DNA of 64,000 bases from Blautia sp. (GTDB lineage: Bacteria > Bacillota > Clostridia > Lachnospirales > Lachnospiraceae): contig JARIAR010000009.1 of the NCBI GenBank assembly GCA_029257805.1, forward strand, positions 154,857 through 218,856, given 5' to 3'. Below the pieces are notes generated by a model that saw only the letters and a list, made by a program, of their open reading frames with translations, did not search any database and was not told the origin of the DNA. Both the position numbers and the translations under genes were made by a program. This document shows, in pieces, positions 42,625 to 52,131 of this stretch; position 1 is the stretch's first letter; each line of letters opens with the position of its first letter.

Positions 42625-43584
42625 TTAGTTTATATCGTGATTTGTTTTATGAGAAACATCTTCATCTCCATGAATGATCTTTGATATGATATAGCGAGGT
42701 CTTCTTTTCACTTCTTCATAAATTTTTCCGATATAATATCCAATAATTCCAAGACTCATCATAATCGCACTGCCAATTAAAAGTAACACAATAATTGTCG
42801 TTGAATACCCTTCCACTGCATGTCCGGAAAAATACTGAATAAGGGAATAAATAATAAGGATCATAGAACAGATAAAACAAATCCCGCCCGCAGCAGTTAC
42901 AAACTGAAGCGGCACCGTTGTAAAAGCTACAATATTTGTAAAAGCGTATTTAATAAGAGACCACGCAGACCATTTTGACTCCCCTGCTTCCCTCTCCTGT
43001 ACTTCGAATTTTACATATGCAGTCCGATATCCTACCCAGGAAGAAGTAGCCCGGAAAAACATATTTCTCTCAGGCATAGATAAAATACTGTCTACTACTT
43101 TTCGATCCATCATTTTAAAATCAGAAGCATTCTGCATATCTACTTTCGTTGCTTTTGACATAATCCCATAAAAAAAGCCGGCACTTTTTTTATGAAGGAA
43201 ACCTTCTTTTCCGCGACTGGATTTTACCCCTTCAATTACTTCATATCCCTCTTCCCAAAGACGATACATAGAAACAAGGGTTTCTGGCGGATGCTGCAAA
43301 TCGCAGTCCATAACTGCCACAACATCCCCTTCTGCCTGAGCCAGACCTGCAAATACAGCTGCCTCTTTTCCAAAATTTCTTGAAAACTGCACCCCCAGTA
43401 TATTTGCATCCTTTTTTCCCGCTTCCAGGATTTCTTTCCAGGTACCATCACGCGACCCATCATTTACCAGAACAAGCTCATATGAAATTCCCGCTTCTGA
43501 AAGCACTTCCCGCAGTACTTCACAAGTTTTGGATATCATAAGTTCCTCATTGTAAGCAGGTAAAACAACTGACAATTTTTTCAT
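42625..43584 (-). CDS. GtrB/DPM1-type polyprenyl-phosphate glycosyltransferase (GT2)
   Basis: 319-residue family 2 transferase. VVLPAYNEELMI begins the nucleotide-sugar domain and MDCDLQHPPETL places the metal-binding aspartates at 93 and 95. Two C-terminal transmembrane helices (about residues 230-255 and 265-290) anchor it. Such enzymes load a sugar from a nucleotide donor onto undecaprenyl phosphate. It stands between the YfhO-like and GtrA genes, matching the CsbB-GtrA-YfhO systems that decorate wall polymers. Confidence 0.93.
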   Translation of the reverse strand: MKKLSVVLPAYNEELMISKTCEVLREVLSEAGISYELVLVNDGSRDGTWKEILEAGKKDANILGVQFSRNFGKEAAVFAGLAQAEGDVVAVMDCDLQHPPETLVSMYRLWEEGYEVIEGVKSSRGKEGFLHKKSAGFFYGIMSKATKVDMQNASDFKMMDRKVVDSILSMPERNMFFRATSSWVGYRTAYVKFEVQEREAGESKWSAWSLIKYAFTNIVAFTTVPLQFVTAAGGICFICSMILIIYSLIQYFSGHAVEGYSTTIIVLLLIGSAIMMSLGIIGYYIGKIYEEVKRRPRYIISKIIHGDEDVSHKTNHDIN

Positions 43585-43628
43585 AATGTTCTCCTATTAC
43601 TTCTTTTTTATTATATAATATATCATTT

Positions 43629-46376
43629 TTACAGATTGCTGTGTTTTCTTCTTATGCAAAGAAGTACAAAGCTTAAAATTCCCAAAAACGATAGCATTCT
43701 TCCTGCAAAAGAATATGGGGTTTTATATATAAGTTTTATTTCATGTTCTCCTTTTGGAAGTTCTAATGCCATATACATGGTATTTGCTTTTTTTATTTCC
43801 GATTTTTCTCCATCTACATAGGCCGTAAAACCTTTACTGTAAGGAATCGATAAAAGCAATGCTTTATTCTGAGAAAGGGAAATTTTTCCCTGCACCTCAT
43901 TAATTCCCATTCTTACATCTGTAAGAACTTCCTGCTTCAGATTTTCTGTCTTCTCCTCCATTTTTTCCATAGGCTGACATACTATACGAAGATCATCATA
44001 TGTATAAACACCCGTATTTTTAAACGTAAGAACCATTTCCGATAAACCATCTTCTCTATAACCAAGATTGCACAAAAAATTATGCTTTCCGCTATATGCA
44101 TTATATTTATCTGTAAAAATTTTCATCTTTTTTTCCACAGGACCACAGGATACTTTAAATCCGGCTTCCCGACTTTCTTTCCAGTATCTCCAGTTACGAT
44201 CTTCATTCAGCAATCGATTCTGTTCATAAACGGACATACTTTCCCATTCCTGCCTGTCTACTCTTTCTTTTGGAGAAAGAGCATCATAATTTAGATTTTC
44301 CGCTATAAGGTAGGTTTCACAATCATCCATACCTTTGTAATGTATAGTTGCTTTTGCATTTTCTTCTGTTACGATAATCTTTCCATCCTGTATGTAACAC
44401 CCGCTGTTGGCTTTTAACGTACTGGAAACTGTCTTATCTGAAAAATCTACATCCGCTGTAGGAAGAGCACTTTCCTCCAAAACAACTCCCTGCAAAATCG
44501 CTTGCTGCTTTTCTGTTACGGACATCTTTTCATACTCCTGTTTTGGAATATAAGAATCATACGTATATCCCAATGGCAAAGGATTCTTCATTTCAAAAGC
44601 GCGATATTTCTTTTTTCCCTTTTCACTTTCTCCTTTTTGTTCCTTTACCCCATATGGAAGATACTCATAATGTCCATCTTTAATAACAAAATATTTTACA
44701 GATGCCAGCCGATCCAGAATTGTTCTCCCGTCTAAATTTTCATAATGCTGCTCCCAGGGAGTATTCAGATACATTTCATCAAAAAACTCACTGATATTGT
44801 TATTTGCTACACTGAAATAATAAGTGGTACTGTTTGTTCGCATCATCATAGAAGTATTTTCAATAGACTGCGCCCCGTATTGATCATACCGATATACCTC
44901 ATCTTTTTCTTCCAATGCATTTAACTCTGCCAGATCCACACCTGATTCTAATTGTTTTATTGCTTCCCCTTGATCAGAAAACTCAGAAAGATAATCTTTT
45001 TCATACGAATATTGATAAGAAATATTCAGCATAATACTCACAACCAGTAAACAGCAGAATATCAAACAAAGATATTTTCCTTTTACAAATATATTCCCAT
45101 AAGAAATCACTGCCAATACTGCAAAGGATAACATCATAACCGCCATAATATTACGCTGTGTTCGAGCGGCTGACGCATAAAGAGCAAGTCCGCAATATAT
45201 AAACAACATAATAAAAATACGTCTTTTTTCTTTTACGGAAAGAGTAAAAAGTTCCGGATATGCTTTTACAAAGATGTATGCGATCATCATTCCATATGCC
45301 CAGATCCATCTGTTTGACACGTATGAAAACCCATTCAGCACATGACCTGCAAAAGGAAATAGAAGAAATAAATTCAACATTATAAATCCAGTTTTTAGGT
45401 ATGTATATTTCTTTTTAGAAAAAATAACAAAAACTCCGGCCATGGCAACAGCAGAATAACCTGCAACCCCCCACTGAATCATATTTTCTCCAATGAGACA
45501 GCCTAAATATTTTTCATAATAAATGCGATCATATAAAAACGGCACATAATTCGCGGCCTGAAAACGGTCTGTGCCAAATATTGTCATAATTACAGGGAGA
45601 AAAATGACTGAAGCAATCATAATTGCCACAGCAAAATATCCTACAAACTTCCAAAACCATTTCAAAACATCTCCAATAGAACGTTTTGAAAAAATTTCAA
45701 AATAACGAAATGCAGCGTATATAAACATAAAAATACACAGCATATAAAAGAAATAAAAATTGGACATTGCTCCAAGTGCAGTTGCCCATATAAATAAATG
45801 TGGTTTTTCCTTTTTATATATTTTATCAATCCCCATAAGGATCAAAGGCAGGTAAATCATGGGATTGGAAAAATAAGGATGTTTCATGGAAGCATATATT
45901 GTCCATCCTGCAAATATATAGATTAATGTTCCCATAAAAGTAGCCTGTTTGGGATTCTTATGATAAAAACAATAAAGACTAAAAGAAATACCAGCCAAAT
46001 AAATTCGGAGAAAAATCAGAATTTCATATAAAATTTCTGTTTTTTCTGCCGGAACAAAAACCGAAAGTAATGTCAACGGATCTCCAATCACATAATAATG
46101 CAACGTAGTAAGAATATCCGAACCATATCCTATATGCATATCCCATGAAGGTATTTCCAGCTTATGTTCTACAAAAATCGTATGAAAAATTTCTCTCAAA
46201 TATCTTCCATAATACGCCAAAGAGTTTAAATGCTGCGGAACTCCATCATGACTCCAAATTAAAGATTTTTCATTAAAATAAAAATACAAAAAAAGGAAAG
46301 CGGAAATTGCTGCAAATGTCAGCGTATATAATAAATAAAAATCTTTTTTATTTTCCTTTGCAAACCATTTTTTCAT
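43629..46376 (-). CDS. YfhO-family membrane glycosyltransferase
   Basis: 915-residue polytopic protein. The first 480 residues hold about 12-13 hydrophobic helices (FLYFYFNEKSLIWSHDG starts the first outer loop), followed by an extracellular domain (about 490-880) and one last helix (SFLGILSFVLLCI) before the C-terminus. The family includes B. subtilis YfhO, which with CsbB transfers GlcNAc to lipoteichoic acid; target polymer here is unknown. It is first in the run that continues into the GT2, GtrA and cobalamin genes. Confidence 0.9.
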   Translation of the reverse strand: MKKWFAKENKKDFYLLYTLTFAAISAFLFLYFYFNEKSLIWSHDGVPQHLNSLAYYGRYLREIFHTIFVEHKLEIPSWDMHIGYGSDILTTLHYYVIGDPLTLLSVFVPAEKTEILYEILIFLRIYLAGISFSLYCFYHKNPKQATFMGTLIYIFAGWTIYASMKHPYFSNPMIYLPLILMGIDKIYKKEKPHLFIWATALGAMSNFYFFYMLCIFMFIYAAFRYFEIFSKRSIGDVLKWFWKFVGYFAVAIMIASVIFLPVIMTIFGTDRFQAANYVPFLYDRIYYEKYLGCLIGENMIQWGVAGYSAVAMAGVFVIFSKKKYTYLKTGFIMLNLFLLFPFAGHVLNGFSYVSNRWIWAYGMMIAYIFVKAYPELFTLSVKEKRRIFIMLFIYCGLALYASAARTQRNIMAVMMLSFAVLAVISYGNIFVKGKYLCLIFCCLLVVSIMLNISYQYSYEKDYLSEFSDQGEAIKQLESGVDLAELNALEEKDEVYRYDQYGAQSIENTSMMMRTNSTTYYFSVANNNISEFFDEMYLNTPWEQHYENLDGRTILDRLASVKYFVIKDGHYEYLPYGVKEQKGESEKGKKKYRAFEMKNPLPLGYTYDSYIPKQEYEKMSVTEKQQAILQGVVLEESALPTADVDFSDKTVSSTLKANSGCYIQDGKIIVTEENAKATIHYKGMDDCETYLIAENLNYDALSPKERVDRQEWESMSVYEQNRLLNEDRNWRYWKESREAGFKVSCGPVEKKMKIFTDKYNAYSGKHNFLCNLGYREDGLSEMVLTFKNTGVYTYDDLRIVCQPMEKMEEKTENLKQEVLTDVRMGINEVQGKISLSQNKALLLSIPYSKGFTAYVDGEKSEIKKANTMYMALELPKGEHEIKLIYKTPYSFAGRMLSFLGILSFVLLCIRRKHSNL

Positions 46377-46402
46377 TCTTGTGTATTCTCCTGTAGAATA
46401 AG

Positions 46403-46436
46403 AAAAACCCCACAGTGCAGATGCACCGTGGGGTTT
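46403..46436 (-). terminator. Terminator of the pyruvate:ferredoxin oxidoreductase gene
   Basis: 14-bp stem with one mismatch (46436-46423 with 46418-46405, four-base loop), followed on the minus strand by UUUUU. Confidence 0.9.
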
Positions 46437-46469
46437 CGGTTTTCTTTACACCGATATAAGCTCAGCTAC

Positions 46470-49400
46470 TTATTCTTCTCCGTAAAGAGTAATAAGTTTC
46501 TGAAGATATTCATATCTTGCTTTTGCTTCTGCTTCATTCTTAGCAAAAAGTCTTTCTGCTTTTTCCGGATTCTGGCGTTTCAGAGAATTGTAACGAACTT
46601 CTCCATCCAGGAATTCCTGGTAATTTTCCATATTCGGAGCTTTAGAATCAAGAGAGAATTTCTTATCAGCAGCCGGATTGAATCTGAAGTTGTGCCAATA
46701 TCCACACTTAACTGCCAATTCTTCCTCTGTCTGTGCTTTTGACATACCTTTCTTAATACCATGATTGATACATGGAGCATATGCAATAATCAGAGATGGT
46801 CCCGGATATGCTTCTGCTTCTGCAATTGCTTTTACAGTCTGGTTGAAATCTGCACCCATAGAAATCTGAGCAACATATACATAACCATAACTCATAGCAA
46901 TAGAAGCCATATCTTTTTTCTTCACTTCTTTTCCACCTGCTGCAAACTGTGCAATTGCACCAGTAGGTGTAGATTTAGAAGACTGACCGCCTGTATTAGA
47001 ATAAACTTCTGTATCGAATACCATAACGTTGATGTCCTGGCCACTTGCAAGAACATGGTCAACACCACCAAATCCGATATCATAAGCCCATCCGTCACCA
47101 CCGAAGATCCACTGGGACTTCTTAGCAAGGAAATCTTTCTGTGCAAGAATTTCTTTTGCTTCATCACATTCGCATGCTTCCAGAGCTGCAACCAGTTTAT
47201 CAGTAGCGGCACCATTTGTAATACCAACACTGAATGTATCCAGCCATTCCTGTCCTGCTGCTTTTACATCTTCATTGCTTCCATTTTCAACAACATTTTC
47301 CACTTTTGCTTTCAGGCCGTCACGAATTGCTTTCTGTGCAAGAAGCATACCGTAACCAAACTCAGCATTATCTTCGAATAAAGAGTTTGCCCATGCAGGT
47401 CCCTGTCCTTTTCCATTTACTGTATAAGGTGTAGATGGAGAAGAGTTACCCCAAATAGAAGAACATCCTGTTGCATTCGCAATATACATTCTGTCTCCGA
47501 AAAGCTGTGTGATCAATTTAGCATATGGTGTTTCACCACAACCTGCACAAGCACCGGAGAACTCAAGCAACGGTTTCTTAAACTGGCTTCCTTTAACAGT
47601 TGTTTCTTTATATTTTGCAACTACATCTTCTTTAACCGGGAGTTTTACACCATAATCAAAGAATTTCTGTGCTTCCACGTTTGCTTCCATATTTTCCATA
47701 GCAAGAGCTTTTGCACCTTTTTTACCTGGGCAGACATTTGCACAAGAACCACATCCTGTACAGTCAAGAGCAGATACTGTAATTGCAAATTTATAATCAG
47801 CCATACCTGTTAATGGTAATGTTTTCATTCCTTCCGGAGCATTTTCTGCTTCTTCTGCAGTTAAAGCTACCGGACGAATAACTGCATGTGGGCAGACATA
47901 TGCACATCTGTTACACTGAATACAGTTTTCCGGCTGCCATACAGGAATATTTACAGCAATACCACGTTTTTCATATGCAGAAGAACCGGACGGAGTTGTA
48001 CCATCTACATATTCTTTAAATGCAGAAACAGGGAGAGTATTTCCTTCCTGTGCATTTACTTTTGCCTGAATGTTGTTTACAAATTCCACAACATCTTCAC
48101 GTCCTTCAGAAGCATGTGCCATGAAAAGGCCTTCATCTTCTGCATCTTTCCAGCTTTCCGGAACTTCCACTTCTACAACCTGTTTTGCACCGGCATCAAT
48201 TGCTGCCCAGTTTTTACGAACAATATCATCGCCCTTACGTCCATAAGTAGCTTTTGCAGCTGCTTTCATAAGGTCAATTGCCTGTTCTTCCGGAATAATT
48301 CCTGTCAGTTTGAAGAAAGCAGACTGAAGAATTGTATTGATACGTGTTGGTCCCATGCCTGTTTCAATACCGATCTTCACACCATCAATTGTATAGAATT
48401 TAATGTCATGGTTTGCGATAAACGCTTTTACCTGTCCCGGTAAATGTTTTTCCAGACCTTCCATATCCCATGGACAGTTCAAAAGGAATGTACCGCCATC
48501 TACAAGTTCCTGAACCATATTGTATTTATTTACATAAGACGGATTATGACATGCCACGAAATCTGCCTTACGGATCAGGTATGTGGATTTAATCGGTTTT
48601 TTACCAAAACGCAGGTGAGACATTGTAATACCGCCAGACTTTTTGGAATCATAATCAAAATAAGCCTGTGCATACATGTCTGTATTGTCACCAATGATCT
48701 TAATGGAGTTTTTGTTAGCACCTACTGTACCATCAGCGCCCAGACCCCAGAATTTACAGTTTGCAGTTCCCTCTGGTGTTGTAACAATTTCAGCACCTGT
48801 TTCAAGAGAAAGGCCTGTAACATCATCCACAATACCGATTGTGAATTTTTCTTTTGTTTCGTTCTCATATACAGCTACGATCTGTGCCGGAGTTGTATCT
48901 TTAGAACCAAGTCCATAACGTCCGGAGAAGATTTTAACATCTTTAAATTTGCTGTCTTTTAATGCAGCAACTACATCCAGATAAAGCGGTTCGCCAAGAG
49001 CTCCTGGTTCTTTTGTTCTATCAAGAACACTGATCTGTTTTACAGAATCCGGAATTGCATTTACAAGTGCATCTGCGCAGAATGGTCTGTACAAACGAAC
49101 TTTTACAACACCTACTTTTTTACCGGCTGCTGCAAGATAATCAATTGTTTCTTCAATTGTATCATTTACAGAACCCATTGCAATAATTACATGTTCTGCA
49201 TCTTCAGCACCATAGTAGTTGAATAATTTATAATCTGTTCCAATTTTTTCATTTACTTTATCCATATATTCCTGTACGATTGTTGGCAGAACATCGTAGT
49301 AAGGATTACATGCTTCTCTTGCCTGGAAGAAAATATCAGGGTTCTGTGCAGAACCTCTCTGACATGGATGATTTGGATTCAGAGCACGATTACGGAACTC

Positions 49401-50003
49401 TGCAATTGCATCCATATCCGCCATATCTTTCAGATCTTCATAATCCCATGTTTCAATTTTCTGAATTTCATGAGAGGTACGGAATCCATCAAAGAAGTTG
49501 ATAAATGGAACTTTTCCTTTGATTGCAGCTAAATGTGCAACCGGAGTAAGGTCCATAACTTCCTGTACAGAAGATTCACAAAGCATTGCACAGCCAGTCT
49601 GACGACAGGCCATTACATCTGAATGATCTCCGAAAATAGAAAGTGCATGAGAAGCCAGTGCACGTGCAGATACATTAATAACGCCCGGTAACTGCTCACC
49701 TGCAATTTTATAAAGATTCGGAATCATTAATAAGAGACCCTGAGATGCTGTATAAGTAGTTGTCAGGGCACCTGCTGCCAGAGAACCGTGTACCGCACCT
49801 GCAGCACCTGCTTCAGACTGCATCTCTGTAACCTGTACTTCCTGTCCAAAGATGTTCTTTCTTCCCTGCGTTGCCCATTCATCTGTTGCTTCCGCCATAA
49901 CAGATGAAGGTGTGATTGGGTAAATTGCGGCTACATCAGAATATGCATATGAAGCATGAGCAGCTGCATGGTTACCATCCATGGTTTTCATCTTTCTTGC
50001 CAT
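46470..50003 (-). CDS. nifJ: Pyruvate:ferredoxin (flavodoxin) oxidoreductase
   Basis: 1177-residue single-chain enzyme that oxidises pyruvate to acetyl-CoA and carbon dioxide and reduces ferredoxin. The N-terminus carries the YPITPSSVMAEATDEWA pyruvate-binding domain. Two ferredoxin-type clusters follow near residues 690-760 (CIQCNRCAYVCPHAV and CTGCGSCANVCPG). The third cluster motif is CAGCGETPY, and the thiamine site is GDGWAYDIGFGG with SNTGGQSSKSTPTG. All domains are intact. It is monocistronic, with a GGAGG site, a strong promoter and an inverted repeat that may be bound by the Rrf2 regulator encoded just upstream. Confidence 0.98.
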   Translation of the reverse strand: MARKMKTMDGNHAAAHASYAYSDVAAIYPITPSSVMAEATDEWATQGRKNIFGQEVQVTEMQSEAGAAGAVHGSLAAGALTTTYTASQGLLLMIPNLYKIAGEQLPGVINVSARALASHALSIFGDHSDVMACRQTGCAMLCESSVQEVMDLTPVAHLAAIKGKVPFINFFDGFRTSHEIQKIETWDYEDLKDMADMDAIAEFRNRALNPNHPCQRGSAQNPDIFFQAREACNPYYDVLPTIVQEYMDKVNEKIGTDYKLFNYYGAEDAEHVIIAMGSVNDTIEETIDYLAAAGKKVGVVKVRLYRPFCADALVNAIPDSVKQISVLDRTKEPGALGEPLYLDVVAALKDSKFKDVKIFSGRYGLGSKDTTPAQIVAVYENETKEKFTIGIVDDVTGLSLETGAEIVTTPEGTANCKFWGLGADGTVGANKNSIKIIGDNTDMYAQAYFDYDSKKSGGITMSHLRFGKKPIKSTYLIRKADFVACHNPSYVNKYNMVQELVDGGTFLLNCPWDMEGLEKHLPGQVKAFIANHDIKFYTIDGVKIGIETGMGPTRINTILQSAFFKLTGIIPEEQAIDLMKAAAKATYGRKGDDIVRKNWAAIDAGAKQVVEVEVPESWKDAEDEGLFMAHASEGREDVVEFVNNIQAKVNAQEGNTLPVSAFKEYVDGTTPSGSSAYEKRGIAVNIPVWQPENCIQCNRCAYVCPHAVIRPVALTAEEAENAPEGMKTLPLTGMADYKFAITVSALDCTGCGSCANVCPGKKGAKALAMENMEANVEAQKFFDYGVKLPVKEDVVAKYKETTVKGSQFKKPLLEFSGACAGCGETPYAKLITQLFGDRMYIANATGCSSIWGNSSPSTPYTVNGKGQGPAWANSLFEDNAEFGYGMLLAQKAIRDGLKAKVENVVENGSNEDVKAAGQEWLDTFSVGITNGAATDKLVAALEACECDEAKEILAQKDFLAKKSQWIFGGDGWAYDIGFGGVDHVLASGQDINVMVFDTEVYSNTGGQSSKSTPTGAIAQFAAGGKEVKKKDMASIAMSYGYVYVAQISMGADFNQTVKAIAEAEAYPGPSLIIAYAPCINHGIKKGMSKAQTEEELAVKCGYWHNFRFNPAADKKFSLDSKAPNMENYQEFLDGEVRYNSLKRQNPEKAERLFAKNEAEAKARYEYLQKLITLYGEE

Positions 50004-50040
50004 ATTTTTTTCCTCCTTAAAGGTGTGATGAAAATTATTT

Positions 50041-50060
50041 CTAGACCACTTATGTGTCTA
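50041..50060. promoter_or_regulatory. Candidate Rrf2 operator at the PFOR promoter
   Basis: An imperfect inverted repeat, CTAGACCAC then GTGTCTA around a four-base centre, begins 15 bases downstream of the -10 box. It resembles the repeat found in the same position at the rrf2 promoter (50647-50660). Confidence 0.5.
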
Positions 50061-50074
50061 CAATTCCATGAGTT

Positions 50075-50104
50075 ATTATATCACAAAAGGTACTGCATGT
50101 CCAA
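50075..50104 (-). promoter_or_regulatory. Promoter of the PFOR gene
   Basis: Minus-strand TTGGAC (50104-50099) and TATAAT (50080-50075), 18-base spacing. Confidence 0.75.
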
Positions 50105-50136
50105 TGTGATTCTTGTACATTCTTTCATACAAAAGC

Positions 50137-50173
50137 AAAAGGAAAAAGCCCGTATTACACTTAAGCTTTTTCC
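50137..50173 (-). terminator. Terminator of the Rrf2 regulator gene
   Basis: Nine-bp perfect stem (50173-50165 with 50149-50141) followed on the minus strand by a TTTTGCTTTTG tail, between the regulator and PFOR. Confidence 0.75.
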
Positions 50174-50193
50174 TGATTTACATTTATTTTCTA

Positions 50194-50595
50194 TTATTTT
50201 CCAAGAATATCCTGCAGATTTTTTCTTCGAAGCATCTTCCATAACTCACACTGAATCTCTGCCAATTCTTCATGAACAAGACAAGGCGCGCTTTTGGGAT
50301 TGCGTCCGCAGGCACTTTGAGGATTCATACATTCAATAATAAACATCTCCGGATCAATTGCCATATACACATCGAACAACGTAAGACTGTCCAGTGGTCT
50401 GTTCAGAGAATAACCTCCATGAACCCCTCGAAATCCTTTTACTATTTTGGATTTTTGAAGTTTCTTTAATATCTTATATGCAAACGGTGCAGTTAACTGT
50501 TCTTTTTCACATATTTCATTTACACTTAACCTTTTTTCTCCTGACAATGCCCGGATCACCCGCACTGCATAATCGCACTCTCTTGTAATAAACAT
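50194..50595 (-). CDS. Rrf2-family iron-sulfur-type transcriptional regulator
   Basis: 133-residue winged-helix regulator. The DNA-binding part is MFITRECDYAVRVIRAL followed by a helix-turn-helix (LSVNEICEKEQLTAPFAYKIL) and the wing GGYSLNRPLDSLTL. Cysteines 89, 96 and 105 lie where IscR/NsrR-type proteins bind a [2Fe-2S] or [4Fe-4S] cluster. Spacing C-x6-C-x8-C differs slightly from IscR. It probably senses redox, iron-sulfur status or nitrosative stress, and likely autoregulates and controls PFOR; the target assignment is inferred from the shared repeats. Confidence 0.88.
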   Translation of the reverse strand: MFITRECDYAVRVIRALSGEKRLSVNEICEKEQLTAPFAYKILKKLQKSKIVKGFRGVHGGYSLNRPLDSLTLFDVYMAIDPEMFIIECMNPQSACGRNPKSAPCLVHEELAEIQCELWKMLRRKNLQDILGK

Positions 50596-50646
50596 TCTAT
50601 ATATCCTCTTTCCGACAGATCCTCTTTTCTTTTGTGTAATATTTAC

Positions 50647-50660
50647 CTAGATCAGTCTAG
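50647..50660. promoter_or_regulatory. Candidate Rrf2 autoregulatory operator
   Basis: Perfect inverted repeat CTAGA-TCAG-TCTAG, seven bases downstream of the rrf2 -10 box. A repressor bound here would block its own transcription. Confidence 0.5.
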
Positions 50661-50667
50661 TTTTTAA

Positions 50668-50696
50668 ATTATACCATCATTTTCCGTTTCGTGCAA
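50668..50696 (-). promoter_or_regulatory. Promoter of the Rrf2 regulator gene
   Basis: Minus-strand TTGCAC (50696-50691) and TATAAT (50673-50668), 17-base spacing. Confidence 0.75.
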
Positions 50697-50710
50697 CGAT
50701 TTATAAATGT

Positions 50711-51400
50711 TTATTTTTCTCCAAAGATTAAAAGGAGACCTACAAAGAAAATCACGATTCCCAGAATAATCCTAAGCCATTTTCCGGCAGAGGCAAGTTT
50801 TGGATTTTGGATCGCCCGATCCACATAACTATATCCTGTCCCGGCAACAAGAAGAAAAGCACTATGTCCCAATGCATAAAGGACCATAAGAAGAACTCCC
50901 CATAACGCGCTCTTTCCAAGTTCTGCAACAAAAGCGAGAAGCGCCACCATAACAGGAATTGCACAATGGGAAGCAAAAACGCCTCCCAGCGCACCTGTCA
51001 AAAATGCTCCTGCATATCCTTTTTTTGAAATGCTCTCTGAAACATGCACATGCGGAATCAAATGAAGAACCCCAAAAATCTGAAGAGCCATCAAAAGCAT
51101 AAGAATGCCCATTAAAATTGTCCACCAGTGTCCTGCTTCATGCATATAATGCCCAATTGCGGAAGCAACAGAGCCAAAAACACCAAAAGTTACTGCCATT
51201 CCCAATGCCATAGTAAGAGAAAGGCGGAATGCTTTTTTCGGGCTTGCCTTAGATGCCCCTACACAAGCTAAAAGCATTGGCATTGAAGCCAGAGAACACG
51301 GTGTAAAAGATGTAATAATCCCTGCAAAAAAACTCAAAAGAGGAGCTGCCCACAAATTATCTGCCATGGCTCCTGATAACATATTTAAAATCCCACTCAT
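50711..51400 (-). CDS. ccdA: CcdA-family thiol-disulfide membrane protein
   Basis: 229-residue polytopic protein with about six transmembrane helices. The redox cysteines occur in the expected places: SFTPCSLASMP in the first helix region (near residue 35) and ASHCAIPVMVAL near residue 143. CcdA/DsbD-type proteins carry electrons from cytosolic thioredoxin to outer partners. Which partner it serves is unclear; no thioredoxin-like or cytochrome gene is adjacent. The start overlaps the end of aroK by four bases. Confidence 0.85.
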   Translation of the reverse strand: MSGILNMLSGAMADNLWAAPLLSFFAGIITSFTPCSLASMPMLLACVGASKASPKKAFRLSLTMALGMAVTFGVFGSVASAIGHYMHEAGHWWTILMGILMLLMALQIFGVLHLIPHVHVSESISKKGYAGAFLTGALGGVFASHCAIPVMVALLAFVAELGKSALWGVLLMVLYALGHSAFLLVAGTGYSYVDRAIQNPKLASAGKWLRIILGIVIFFVGLLLIFGEK

Positions 51401-51924
51401 ACTCTTTCCCCCTGCATCTTTGTTTTTTCTAATATTTCTGTACTGATTTCTTCGGCATTACGATGATCGGTTGTCACAATCACATCTGCTGCCTGCTCAT
51501 AAACAGCCCATCTCTGTTCCATTAAGTTTTCAATATATGATTCTGTCATGTTGTTTTCCAAAAGAGGTCGGTGGTGACTGTTTTTTATCCTCTGATAAAT
51601 TGTTTCCGGCTGCGCATGTAACAGAACTATGATTCCTTTTTTCCTCATTTCCTGCACATTTCTCTCATTCATGGGAACCCCACCGCCACAGGAAACTACA
51701 AACGCCTCTTTCTCATCAAAACTTTTCAAAAACTCTGTTTCCAGTTTTCGAAAATAGGCCTCTCCTTCCTGAGCAAAAATACTGGAAACAGACCGTCCTT
51801 CTTCCTTTTCTATGTATTGATCCATATCCAGTTGAAGCATTCCATATTTTTTATAAAGGTAATTGGCTATCGTACTTTTTCCACTTCCCATAAAACCAAT
51901 TAAAAATATATGTCTTTTTTCCAT
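51397..51924 (-). CDS. aroK: Shikimate kinase AroK
   Basis: 175-residue kinase that phosphorylates shikimate with ATP in aromatic amino acid synthesis. P-loop LIGFMGSGKSTIANYL near residue 8, the substrate-binding LDMDQYIEKEEGRSVSSIF near residue 32, and VVSCGGGVPM near residue 77 are all conserved. Complete and of normal length. It shares a transcript with ccdA. Confidence 0.95.
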   Translation of the reverse strand: MEKRHIFLIGFMGSGKSTIANYLYKKYGMLQLDMDQYIEKEEGRSVSSIFAQEGEAYFRKLETEFLKSFDEKEAFVVSCGGGVPMNERNVQEMRKKGIIVLLHAQPETIYQRIKNSHHRPLLENNMTESYIENLMEQRWAVYEQAADVIVTTDHRNAEEISTEILEKTKMQGERV

Positions 51925-51961
51925 TTATTCTTCACTCCTTGTCGAAAATCCGATAGTCTTG

Positions 51962-51990
51962 ATTATAACAGTCCTCCTTTTTTTTGTAAA
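51962..51990 (-). promoter_or_regulatory. Promoter of aroK-ccdA
   Basis: Minus-strand TTTACA (51990-51985) and TATAAT (51967-51962) with 17-base spacing, about 30 bases before aroK. Confidence 0.65.
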
Positions 51991-52035
51991 GTATGGGTTT
52001 TTGCCCTAAAAGTTGTAAGAAGACCAAAATAATTG

Positions 52036-52063
52036 TTGCAAATTTCCCAGTTTACGGTACAAT
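52036..52063 (+). promoter_or_regulatory. Promoter of the ABC-F ATPase gene
   Basis: TTGCAA (52036-52041) and TACAAT (52058-52063), 16-base spacing. Confidence 0.6.
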
Positions 52064-52131
52064 GAATATCGGCTATACTTACATATATAATAGGAAATTA
52101 TAAAAAAGAGTTCACGAAAAAGAGGTACACT

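Noticed and set aside
46761..48962. Several long plus-strand frames antisense to PFOR
   Set aside because: They mirror the codon pattern of the real gene and show low-complexity, cysteine-rich translation without any domain.
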